DNA from: Mesorhizobium sp. ZC-5 | GTDB lineage: Bacteria; Pseudomonadota; Alphaproteobacteria; Rhizobiales; Rhizobiaceae | Assembly: GCF_025753855.1 (NCBI RefSeq) | Contig: NZ_JAOWPT010000003.1 | Location: 620,001 to 684,000 of the forward strand | Direction of reading: 5' to 3' | DNA: 64,000 bases | Shown here: positions 34,751-42,004 of the stretch, piece after piece | Layout of the letters: each line of letters opens with the position of its first letter | How positions within the stretch are numbered: position 1 is the first letter of the stretch | The notes under the pieces: model-generated | Seen by the model: the letters and a program-made list of their open reading frames with translations, nothing else | What the model was told of the DNA's origin: nothing | The model's database searches: none | Position numbers and translations under genes: made by a program

Positions 34751-35602
34751 ATGCCGGATCAAAGTCCTTTCACGGTCGATGCCGACTGGCTGCAGGAACG
34801 TTTGACGGAGCCCGGTATCTCGATCGTCGATGCGTCCTGGTACCTGCCGGCGCAGAAGCGCGATGCGCGCGCCGAATACAAGGCGGCGCATATTCCTGGC
34901 GCCATCTTCTTCGACCAGGATCTTGTCGTCGATCCGGATTCGGATCTGCCGCACACCTTGCCGAGCCCGGAACTTTTTGCCCAGCATGTCGGTTCGATGG
35001 GGATTTCCGCCGACGACACCATCATTGTCTATGACGGGCCGGGCGTGCATTCGGCGCCGCGCGTCTGGTGGATGTTCCGCGTCATGGGCGTCTATCAGGT
35101 CTATCTGCTCGATGGCGGCTTCGACCGCTGGAAAGCGGCAGGGAGGCCGGTGACGGCGGAGGTGACGAAGGTCGCCCCGAACGTCTTCCACGCCGATTTC
35201 GATGCCACCCAGCTTGCCACCCTGTCCGATATGCAGGAACTGGTCGGCGCCGGCGACGTGCAGATCGCTGATGCGCGTCCCGCGGGAAGGTTTGCCGGAA
35301 CCGATCCCGAGCCGCGGCCGGGACTGCGCTCCGGCCACATGCCCGGCGCGAGAAGCGTACCGTCGCCGACCCTCTCGGAGAACGGTAGCCTGTTACCGCC
35401 CGAACGGCTGAAGGAAGTACTGGAAGATGCCGGCCTCGACCTGTCGAAGCCGATCGTCACCTCGTGCGGCTCCGGCGTCACCGCCGCGATCATCACGCTG
35501 GCGCTGCGCTCGATCGGCCACACCGCCAACAGACTTTATGACGGCTCGTGGAGCGAGTGGGGCAGGCGCTCGGATACGCCGGTGGTGACAGGCAAGGACT
35601 GA
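34751..35602 (+). CDS. sseA: 3-mercaptopyruvate/thiosulfate sulfurtransferase
   Basis: The 283-aa enzyme has two rhodanese domains (about 1-145 and 160-283). The N-terminal one is inactive (DGPGVHSAPRVWWMF), and the C-terminal one carries the active-site loop CGSGVT (Cys239), the form preferred by 3-mercaptopyruvate sulfurtransferases. It transfers sulfur to thiols or cyanide and participates in cysteine catabolism. AGGAG lies about 10 bases before ATG 34751. A GNAT gene follows after 2 bp and is presumably co-transcribed. Confidence 0.93.
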   Translation: MPDQSPFTVDADWLQERLTEPGISIVDASWYLPAQKRDARAEYKAAHIPGAIFFDQDLVVDPDSDLPHTLPSPELFAQHVGSMGISADDTIIVYDGPGVHSAPRVWWMFRVMGVYQVYLLDGGFDRWKAAGRPVTAEVTKVAPNVFHADFDATQLATLSDMQELVGAGDVQIADARPAGRFAGTDPEPRPGLRSGHMPGARSVPSPTLSENGSLLPPERLKEVLEDAGLDLSKPIVTSCGSGVTAAIITLALRSIGHTANRLYDGSWSEWGRRSDTPVVTGKD

Positions 35603-35604
35603 CC

Positions 35605-36171
35605 ATGAGCGCCGAGAAGAAGATCGAGGCGATCCCGGTCACGGTGACGTTCCTGGAGATGAGCGCGCCGCCGTCTCACTATCCGCCATTGCCTTATAAC
35701 CGGCAGGTCGCGTTGATGCGTACGCGCAACATGCAGCTGCATTTCTATCGCTACCTGATCGACCGGGTCGGCCGCAAATGGCACTGGGTCAACGTCCTGC
35801 GCATGAGCGACGAAGAACTCGCCCAAAGCATCCATGCTCCGGAGCGCGATATCCGCGTGCTTTATCTCGACGGCGCCCCGGCCGGTTTCTTCGACGTCAA
35901 GCCGCATCTGCCGGGCGAGGCGGAACTCGCTTATTTCGGCATGATGGAACACGCGATCGGGCAAGGGATCGGCCGCTGGTTTCTTGGGGCGGCGATCGAG
36001 GCGGCGTGGTCGTACGGGCCGAATGTCGTCACCGTCCAGACCTGCACGCTCGACCATCCAGCCGCGCTGCCGCTCTATCAGCGGCTCGGCTTCTCGCCGG
36101 TCGGCCAGAAGAAGGAAGCGGTTCTGCCGATGACGCTTGCCGACCGCTCGGCAGTCGTCATGCGTGGATAG
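35605..36171 (+). CDS. GNAT-family N-acetyltransferase
   Basis: The 188-aa protein has the GNAT fold: a core acceptor strand IRVLYLDGAPAGFFDV (about 90-105), the acetyl-CoA loop IGQGIGRWFLGAA (about 120-132, Q/R-x-x-G-x-G/A) and a C-terminal LYQRLGFSPVG strand. The substrate could be an amine or a small molecule; there is no clue beyond the sseA neighbour. The ATG is placed at 35605, two bases after the sseA stop; translational coupling is likely. Confidence 0.88.
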   Translation: MSAEKKIEAIPVTVTFLEMSAPPSHYPPLPYNRQVALMRTRNMQLHFYRYLIDRVGRKWHWVNVLRMSDEELAQSIHAPERDIRVLYLDGAPAGFFDVKPHLPGEAELAYFGMMEHAIGQGIGRWFLGAAIEAAWSYGPNVVTVQTCTLDHPAALPLYQRLGFSPVGQKKEAVLPMTLADRSAVVMRG

Positions 36172-36284
36172 CGACGGCAACATCTGCTGAACCGGGCGTT
36201 CATCGGCGCTTCAGCTTGGATTTGCCATCTTCGAGCCACATCAATCGCGGCCGGACCGGCCGGGCCTCGAAGGGAGACAACACC

Positions 36285-36848
36285 ATGCTGAACCGCCGCA
36301 CCTTTGCCGCCGCCCTCGTCGCGGCGATCGCCTTTCCGGGCCTTGCCGCCGCGCAGGCGACGACGCCGTCCGCCGCGCAGATCGAGCGCAAGCTGGAGGC
36401 GGCACCGCGGGTCGTCGTCCCCCGCAACAAGCGGGTGACCGTGCGCGAACTGAAGCGGCGGCCCGAGATGCGCCGCATCGCGCCGTCGATCGACATCCAG
36501 TCGATCAACTTCGCCTTCGGCTCGGCCGAGGTGGCGTCATCGCAGTACGACAAGGTCGAGAACATCGCCACCGCCATGGAACGCATCCTGCGCCGCAACC
36601 GCCGCGAGGTCTTCCTGATCGAGGGCCACACCGACGCGGTCGGATCGTTCGCCTCGAACCAGGTTCTTTCAGAAAATCGTGCGGCGTCGCTGCGGCGCGT
36701 GCTGGTGAGCGAGTTCGGCATTCCGCGCCGCGCGCTGGAAACTGTCGGCTACGGCGAGGAGTTCCTGCTGGTGCCGACACAGAACGAGAACTGGCGCAAC
36801 CGCCGCGTGACGCTGCGCCGCGTCACCGATGTCATCGAGCCGTTCTGA
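36285..36848 (+). CDS. OmpA-like peptidoglycan-binding envelope protein
   Basis: The 187-aa protein has a signal peptide (1-24, ending AAAQ) and an OmpA-C domain (about 75-187). Key residues are in INFAFGSAEV, the diaminopimelate-binding EGHTDAVGSFASNQVLSENRA (Asp and Arg of the TD...N-x-x-LS-x-x-RA pattern) and NRRVTL near the end. There is no lipobox, so it is a soluble periplasmic protein that grips peptidoglycan. GGGAGA precedes the ATG. Confidence 0.88.
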   Translation: MLNRRTFAAALVAAIAFPGLAAAQATTPSAAQIERKLEAAPRVVVPRNKRVTVRELKRRPEMRRIAPSIDIQSINFAFGSAEVASSQYDKVENIATAMERILRRNRREVFLIEGHTDAVGSFASNQVLSENRAASLRRVLVSEFGIPRRALETVGYGEEFLLVPTQNENWRNRRVTLRRVTDVIEPF

Positions 36849-36903
36849 AAAGTCAAAAGTTCGAAAGACGCCGGATCTGTCAGGCCTATTCGATGCAGCG
36901 CAG

Positions 36904-37089
36904 TCAACCCGAGCCGGGTCGGACATCCTCATCGGCGTCCTTGTAGGCTTCGTAGCCGGCATTCCAGTCGCTGTAGGCGTCTGTTTTCGGCTCGAACGGG
37001 TTCGAGTCCCGACTCATCTTGGAGCGTGCGGCCGCCACGCCCATCTCAAACGGCTGTGTCTTGTCTTCCGTGACTTCGCCGCCGTTCAT
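36904..37089 (-). CDS. Small protein resembling ribosome modulation factor/CrpP
   Basis: The 61-aa protein starts MNGGEVTEDKTQPFEMG. The spacing G-x-x-A(A)-x(8)-NPF-x(7)-W-x-x-G(Y)-x-A recalls the RMF/CrpP-like pattern in which a Cys/Asn-Pro turn and a W-x-x-GW helix bind the ribosome. RMF itself dimerises 70S ribosomes in stationary phase. The match is by eye and partial. A TTG start at 37116 is also possible. An 11-bp perfect hairpin sits just upstream. Confidence 0.5.
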   Translation of the reverse strand: MNGGEVTEDKTQPFEMGVAAARSKMSRDSNPFEPKTDAYSDWNAGYEAYKDADEDVRPGSG

Positions 37090-37103
37090 GACTGACCCGA
37101 ACT

Positions 37104-37134
37104 TTTGGGGAGGCAAAGGGTGCGCCTCCCCAAA
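37104..37134 (-). promoter_or_regulatory. Hairpin between the RMF-like and Met-rich protein genes
   Basis: TTTGGGGAGGC (37104-37114) pairs perfectly with GCCTCCCCAAA (37124-37134). It lies after the stop of the gene at 37146-37463 and just before the RMF-like start. No T-run follows on either strand, so it may be a terminator of low efficiency or a 5'-UTR structure. Confidence 0.45.
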
Positions 37135-37145
37135 GACTTGATTGA

Positions 37146-37463
37146 CTACATGGCGCCGATCTTATCACACAATCCCTTGTTCTTGGCACCATTCTCGGCC
37201 ATCTGGCATTCCTTTTTCATGGCAGCCTGGTCCTCTGCCGACATGGCCTTGAAGGACGCGGAAATCTCGTCGTCGCTACGCATCTTCATCATGCCGCTGT
37301 CAGTGAAGAACGGTGCCATCTTCGCGGAATCGTTCATCATGCTGGGAGCCGGATCTGAATTCGCTCCGCCCGTCGAAGAAGAACTGTTGTTGGATTGACC
37401 CAACGCTACGCCACCGGCCAGGCTGAGCGCGATAGCGGATACTGCTAGGATCTTGAGGTTCAT
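37146..37463 (-). CDS. Small secreted Met-rich protein of unknown function
   Basis: The 105-aa product has a signal peptide (1-23, AIALSLAGGVALGQ). The mature protein opens with a Ser/Asn-rich linker (SNNSSSSTGGANSD), then an unusual run of Met residues (MMNDS, GMMKMRSDDE, AAMKKECQM) and two Cys that could form a disulfide. AAGGAAA precedes ATG 37463. A metal-binding or disulfide-stabilised helical periplasmic protein is possible. I do not recognise the family. Confidence 0.6.
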   Translation of the reverse strand: MNLKILAVSAIALSLAGGVALGQSNNSSSSTGGANSDPAPSMMNDSAKMAPFFTDSGMMKMRSDDEISASFKAMSAEDQAAMKKECQMAENGAKNKGLCDKIGAM

Positions 37464-37769
37464 CGGACGTTTCCTTTTGTTTACGACCGCTCGAGGCGGC
37501 TGTGGACCAATCTGTTCGCGGCGGTCTTGTTCCAACAAGCAAACGTGATGGGCGAACCGCGGTTTATGGGCTCGCCTACGTCAAATTTAATTGCACAGTG
37601 CAGAGAAGAGAAATAAGCGCGACCGGAGGTGCATGGCCCGATTGCGCGGCATGTCTCCATCACCCATTCGGGCGGCGCTCCCGTCTGAAGCAACCTTCTC
37701 ATCCTTTCACGGCATTGTCTTCCTGCCATGCGCGCTTTATCGCATGACGGGAGACATGAGGAGCGTGAG

Positions 37770-38579
37770 ATGACGATACGGGTGGTGATGAGCGGCGCGA
37801 CGGGCTGGGTGGGCAAGGCGCTGATCCCGGCGATCGTCGCCGAAGCGGACCTGAAACTGGCAGGTGCGGTGGCGCGTGGCGCCGCCGGCTGGGATGCCGG
37901 TTCGGCCATCGGCGCGGCGCCGATCGGCGTCGAGGTAAGGGCGACCCTCGAGGAGGCGCTGAAAAAAGCCGAATCCGATGTCGTCGTCGACTATACCAAG
38001 CCGGTCGCCGTGAAGGACCATGCGCTGACGGCGGTGTCGAATGGGCGTCATGTGGTGATCGGAACGTCGGGCCTTGGTGCTGCCGACTATGCCGAGATCG
38101 ACGCGGCGGCGCGCGCCAATGGCGTCGGCGTCATTGCCGCCGGCAATTTTTCCATCACCGCCACGCTGATGAAGCGCTTCGCGCTGATGGCGGCGAAATA
38201 TGTGCCGGATGTCGAGGTGATCGACTACGCCAGCGCCAAGAAGCCCGATGCGCCGTCAGGCACCGCACGCGAACTGGCGGAGGCGCTGGCCGACATTCGC
38301 GGCGCCTCGACGGCGAAACTGCAATCCGAGGTGTCCGGCGTTCCGGAAACGCGCGGTGGCGCTGTCGGCGCGGCACCCGGCGTGCAGGTGCATGCGCTGC
38401 GGCTGCCGTCCTATATCCTCTCCTGCGAAGCGCTGTTCGGACTGCCGGACGAGCGCCTGACCATCCGCCACGACGCAGGCTCGTCGGCCGCGCCCTATGT
38501 CGCCGGCACGCTGCTGGCGATCCGCCATGTCGTCAACATAAAGGGGCTGGTGCGGGGCCTGGATTCGCTGATCGACTGA
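37770..38579 (+). CDS. DapB-like dihydrodipicolinate reductase paralog
   Basis: The 269-aa protein has the DapB fold: N-terminal nucleotide-binding GATGWVGKAL (about 9-18), a GTSGL loop, AGNFSITATLM, and the substrate loop KKPDAPSGTARELAEAL (about 161-177). In canonical DapB the DAPSGTA loop is preceded by a His-His pair essential for catalysis. Here the corresponding segment reads IDYASAKK, with no His. The enzyme may act on a different substrate or differ in catalysis, and should not be called dapB with confidence. GAGGAG precedes ATG 37770. It is a single gene, convergent with a glycosyltransferase. Confidence 0.72.
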   Translation: MTIRVVMSGATGWVGKALIPAIVAEADLKLAGAVARGAAGWDAGSAIGAAPIGVEVRATLEEALKKAESDVVVDYTKPVAVKDHALTAVSNGRHVVIGTSGLGAADYAEIDAAARANGVGVIAAGNFSITATLMKRFALMAAKYVPDVEVIDYASAKKPDAPSGTARELAEALADIRGASTAKLQSEVSGVPETRGGAVGAAPGVQVHALRLPSYILSCEALFGLPDERLTIRHDAGSSAAPYVAGTLLAIRHVVNIKGLVRGLDSLID

Positions 38580-38584
38580 CGGCC

Positions 38585-39286
38585 TCAGAGCCGAAGCGCC
38601 TTGGCGATCTTGGTCTTGAGATAGGTGGCGGTCCAGCGCTCCTTCCATGAGCCCGAGCCGAGATGCAGGCCATGGCTCACGCCCGAATTGCGCAGGATCT
38701 TGCGTTCCAGCGGTCCGTGCAGCCGGGTCGGGCTGAACACCGGCTTCTCGGTGACGACGACGCCTTGATAGCGGCTGCGGTTGGCGAAGAAGACACGGCT
38801 CAGGAAGCCGGGGCCGGTGGCGTCGATGACATCCTTGTAGACGCCGACGCGCGGCGGGTTCTTCACCAGGTCGGCAATGACGTCCGCCCAGAAGGGATGG
38901 CCGGGCCGCGACGCGAATATGTAGTTCGCGACCTGGTCGAGGCTGTCGCCGTAACTCACGGCGAATTCATCGGAAAGTACGAGTTCGGCGTTTCCATAGT
39001 CGTAGGGCCGCAGGAATTCGTAGTCGAGATCGGCATAGAGGCCGCCGAAATCGTGCATAGCCACGTAGCGGAACACGTCGGCTCGCATGATGTTCTTCTC
39101 GAAACCCTTGTAGACCGGCCACAGCAGCGTCTGCGTCGCCTCGACATGGGCGTCCATTTCCGTGTCGGTCCACAGCCGGTAGTCCCAGCCGGGATGGTAG
39201 CGGCGCACGCTGTCGACCGCGGCTTGCCAGCGCTGCGGGACATCGCGCGACTTCCAGGTCTGGTGGATGATTTTGGGGATGATCAT
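38585..39286 (-). CDS. Glycosyltransferase, GT32/capsular-polysaccharide type
   Basis: The 233-aa protein starts MIIPKIIHQTWKSRD, the hallmark of DXD sugar-binding (Gly_transf_sug) glycosyltransferases, and carries the DXD-type motif as YADLDYEFLRP (about 76-86). The domain is a complete GT-A fold. These enzymes add sugars to cell-surface glycans; donor and acceptor are unknown. GGAAA lies a few bases before ATG 39286. It converges with the DapB-like gene, 5 bp between stops. Confidence 0.85.
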   Translation of the reverse strand: MIIPKIIHQTWKSRDVPQRWQAAVDSVRRYHPGWDYRLWTDTEMDAHVEATQTLLWPVYKGFEKNIMRADVFRYVAMHDFGGLYADLDYEFLRPYDYGNAELVLSDEFAVSYGDSLDQVANYIFASRPGHPFWADVIADLVKNPPRVGVYKDVIDATGPGFLSRVFFANRSRYQGVVVTEKPVFSPTRLHGPLERKILRNSGVSHGLHLGSGSWKERWTATYLKTKIAKALRL

Positions 39287-39440
39287 GGGGTTTCCGGCGC
39301 GATTTCGGCGACATAACGTCAAAGCTTTGTGGCTGTCGAGAGGCGGTGCCCGGCACATGGCCGGTCAAGGCAGGAATCGGGTGGATGCGGCGATGCGGCG
39401 GACGTATCTCAGGATCATCGAAACCCGAGGAGATTTCACC

Positions 39441-39911
39441 ATGCTGATCCGCTATATCGCCTTGCCGACCGACCGCGTCCGTGCCTTGCAGGCCGGCGGC
39501 CAGGACGCCTATGGGATGACGCCGGAGCGCCGCGTTTCCGACGGGGACGGGGTGCCTTGCCGCCACTGCCTGCGCAATATCCGCGCCGGCGAGGATTATC
39601 TGATCCTGGCCTACCGGCCGTTTCCCGAACTGCAGCCTTATGCCGAGACGGGACCGATCTTCCTGCATGCCGAACCCTGCGAGCGGGCGCCGGAATCGGA
39701 TGTCATGCCGGACATGTACCGGCCGACCGCCGACCACATCGTGCGCGGCTACGGCCATGACGACCGCATCGTTTATGGCACCGGCGCGGTGGTCGCCACC
39801 GACAAGATCTGCGAAAGGGCGCACGAACTCTTGCAACGTGACGACATCGCCTACCTGCACATGCGCTCGGCCAGGAACAACTGCTACGCCTGCCGCATCG
39901 AGCGCGCCTGA
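39441..39911 (+). CDS. DUF1203 family protein
   Basis: The 156-aa protein matches DUF1203: N-terminal IRYIALPTDRVRALQAGGQDAYG, a CRHCLRNIRAGEDYLILAYRPF block with two Cys suggestive of metal binding, and FLHAEPCE. The family function is unknown. GAGGAGA precedes ATG 39441. It is divergent from the glycosyltransferase. A strong terminator follows at 40061, about 150 bp after the stop. Confidence 0.85.
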   Translation: MLIRYIALPTDRVRALQAGGQDAYGMTPERRVSDGDGVPCRHCLRNIRAGEDYLILAYRPFPELQPYAETGPIFLHAEPCERAPESDVMPDMYRPTADHIVRGYGHDDRIVYGTGAVVATDKICERAHELLQRDDIAYLHMRSARNNCYACRIERA

Positions 39912-40060
39912 TCTGGAACGCGCGTTAACGATTTCTTAACCAGCGGGAATCAGAATCGCATGAACTGTCGCACTGCCGTTACATCAACCCGGTAGAAGGC
40001 AGGTGTCGATCGATTTGGCCGACCGCGGATGAACCGGCGGAAAATCTCGACAGACGAGGA

Positions 40061-40084
40061 AGCGGGGCAAAACCCCGCTTTTTT
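40061..40084 (+). terminator. Strong Rho-independent terminator (plus strand)
   Basis: AGCGGGG-CAAAA-CCCCGCT (40061-40079) is followed by TTTTTT. It ends the plus-strand transcript of the DUF1203 gene, or of an independent small RNA in the 39912-40060 interval. Confidence 0.9.
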
Positions 40085-40111
40085 GTTGCCCTGATTTGCC
40101 TCTGGTCCAGC

Positions 40112-40140
40112 AAAAAGCCCGCCGAAATGATCCGGCGGGC
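40112..40140 (-). terminator. Rho-independent terminator of alanine dehydrogenase (minus strand)
   Basis: On the minus strand GCCCGCCG (40140-40133), an 8-nt loop and CGGCGGGC (40124-40117) are followed by TTTTT (40116-40112). It lies 33 bases after the ald stop. Confidence 0.9.
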
Positions 40141-40172
40141 CAAGGGAAGGAGGTTGTTTCGCTTGACGAAAA

Positions 40173-41288
40173 TCAGGCGGCGAGAACCGCCTTCGGCTCC
40201 GCCATCTCGTAGCCGAGCGCTTCGGCGACCGCGCTGTTGGTGATACGCCCCTTGTGGACGTTGAGGCCGTTGCGCAGGTGGTGGTCGTCGACCAGCGCCT
40301 TCAGGCCCTTGTTCGCCAGCTGAAGGCCGTAATGCAGCGTCGCGTTGTTGAGCGCGTGCGCCGAGGTGACGGGCACGGCGCCCGGCATGTTGGCGACGCA
40401 ATAGTGGATGACGCCGTCGACCTCGTAGGTCGGGTCGGCATGGGTGGTGGCGTGCGATGTCTCGAAGCAGCCGCCCTGGTCGATGGCGACGTCGACCAGC
40501 ACCGAGCCCTTCTTCATGCCCGACAGCATCTCGCGGGAAACGAGCTTCGGTGCCGCGGCGCCGGGGATGAGCACGGCGCCGACCACGATGTCGGCCGAGA
40601 AGCACTCGTCCTCCAGCGCTTCGACCGTCGAATAGCGGGTATGGACGCGGCCGTTGAAGATGTCGTCGAGCTGGCGCAGGCGCGGGATCGAGCGGTCGAT
40701 GATGGTGACGTCGGCGCCGAGGCCGACAGCCATCCTGGCCGCATGCAGGCCGACGACGCCGCCGCCGAGCACCGTAACCTTGCCTGGCAGCACGCCGGGC
40801 ACGCCGCCGAGCAGCACGCCGCGGCCGCCATTGGCCTTCTGCAGCGCGGTGGCGCCGGCCTGGATCGACAGGCGGCCGGCGACTTCCGACATCGGCGCCA
40901 AAAGCGGCAGCCCGCCGCGGTCGTCGGTGACGGTTTCGTAGGCGACCGCGGTGACGCCCGAGGCAAGCAGGCCCTTGGTCTGTTCCGGATCCGGCGCCAG
41001 GTGAAGATAGGTGTAGAGGATCTGGCCGGAGCGCAGTTGCACCCATTCGTTGGGCTGCGGCTCCTTGACCTTCACGATCATGTCGGACTTCTCGAAAACC
41101 TCCTCGGCGGTCCTGGCGATCGCAGCGCCGGCCGAGCGGTAGGCATTGTCGTCGGCGCCGATGCCGGCGCCGGCGCCGGTTTCGATCAGCACCTCATGGC
41201 CATGGGCCACATATTCACGCGCCGAACCCGGGGTGAGCCCGACGCGATATTCATGGTTTTTGATTTCTTTCGGGCATCCGACGCGCAT
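40173..41288 (-). CDS. ald: Alanine dehydrogenase
   Basis: This 371-aa cytoplasmic NAD-dependent enzyme interconverts L-alanine and pyruvate plus ammonia. It starts MRVGCPKEIKNHEYRVGLTP (catalytic Lys region and Arg15-type pyruvate contact). It has the catalytic His-containing YLHLAPD, a Rossmann segment VTVLGGGVVGLHAARMA (about 170-185) and the family-typical SVLVDVAIDQGGCFETSH. In rhizobia this enzyme supports alanine use and, in nodules, alanine release. GAGGAG precedes ATG 41288. A divergent Lrp regulator 150 bp away is the likely controller. Confidence 0.96.
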   Translation of the reverse strand: MRVGCPKEIKNHEYRVGLTPGSAREYVAHGHEVLIETGAGAGIGADDNAYRSAGAAIARTAEEVFEKSDMIVKVKEPQPNEWVQLRSGQILYTYLHLAPDPEQTKGLLASGVTAVAYETVTDDRGGLPLLAPMSEVAGRLSIQAGATALQKANGGRGVLLGGVPGVLPGKVTVLGGGVVGLHAARMAVGLGADVTIIDRSIPRLRQLDDIFNGRVHTRYSTVEALEDECFSADIVVGAVLIPGAAAPKLVSREMLSGMKKGSVLVDVAIDQGGCFETSHATTHADPTYEVDGVIHYCVANMPGAVPVTSAHALNNATLHYGLQLANKGLKALVDDHHLRNGLNVHKGRITNSAVAEALGYEMAEPKAVLAA

Positions 41289-41324
41289 TGTGATCTCCTC
41301 CGGCTTTCCGCCAATTTCCCTGAG

Positions 41325-41436
41325 ATAACGATTGAACCACGGATGAGTTCGCATGTGTTTGCGAAGGCGGTTGAAGTTGCCCGCCGGAATCGTTATTCCT
41401 TGCGCAAACAAACAAAAAATTCGAAGGAAGTTCGAA
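41325..41436. promoter_or_regulatory. ald-lrp divergent control region with dyads
   Basis: ATAACGATT (41325-41333) and AATCGTTAT (41388-41396) form a perfect 9-bp inverted repeat 54 bases apart. Two TTCGAA palindromes (41420-41425 and 41431-41436) are one helical turn apart, directly before the regulator's ATG. These are good candidates for Lrp-type multimer binding and autoregulation. Confidence 0.45.
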
Positions 41437-41438
41437 GA

Positions 41439-41912
41439 ATGTCCCTGGACAGGATCGATATCGCGATTCTCGACGCCTTGCAGAAAGACGGGCGCATCTC
41501 CAACGCCGCACTTGCCGAGAAGGTCGGCCTGTCGCAATCAGCGTGTTCGCGCCGGCTCGACAATCTGGAGAAGACCGGTGTCGTGCGCGGCTACCATGCC
41601 CGACTGTCGAACGCGGCACTCGGCCACCAGATGACGGCGATCGTGCACATATCCCTGTCGGGGCAATTCGAAAAGACCCTTTCGGATTTCGAGGCGGCGG
41701 TGAAGCGCTGCCCTAACATCCTCTCGTGCCATCTGATGTCGGGCGAATACGACTACATCCTGCGCATCGCGGCGCGCGACCTCGCCGACTACGAGCGTAT
41801 CCACAAGGAATGGCTGTCGGCGATGCCGCATGTAACCAAGATCAATTCGTCCTTCGCGCTGCGCGAAGTGATCGACCGGACCGCCATGGGCATGAAGCCC
41901 GAAATGGCCTGA
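41439..41912 (+). CDS. Lrp/AsnC-family regulator, probable regulator of ald
   Basis: The 157-aa protein has an HTH domain (about 4-56; IDIAILDALQKDGRISNAALAE and SQSACSRRLDNLE) and a RAM domain (about 65-148). Its divergent position relative to ald is the standard arrangement of AldR/AlaR-type regulators, which activate ald in the presence of alanine. The ATG at 41439 is chosen because AAGGAAG lies upstream and a longer frame back to 40254 is antisense to ald. Paralog of the 34197 regulator. Confidence 0.93.
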   Translation: MSLDRIDIAILDALQKDGRISNAALAEKVGLSQSACSRRLDNLEKTGVVRGYHARLSNAALGHQMTAIVHISLSGQFEKTLSDFEAAVKRCPNILSCHLMSGEYDYILRIAARDLADYERIHKEWLSAMPHVTKINSSFALREVIDRTAMGMKPEMA

Positions 41913-42004
41913 CGAGGCATATCGCTTCAAATTTGAGCGAAACGGGAAGCATTTCGTTTCATCATTTTGGCCATTCTCTGCAACCTGTCAGGAGGAGAGG
42001 TTGC

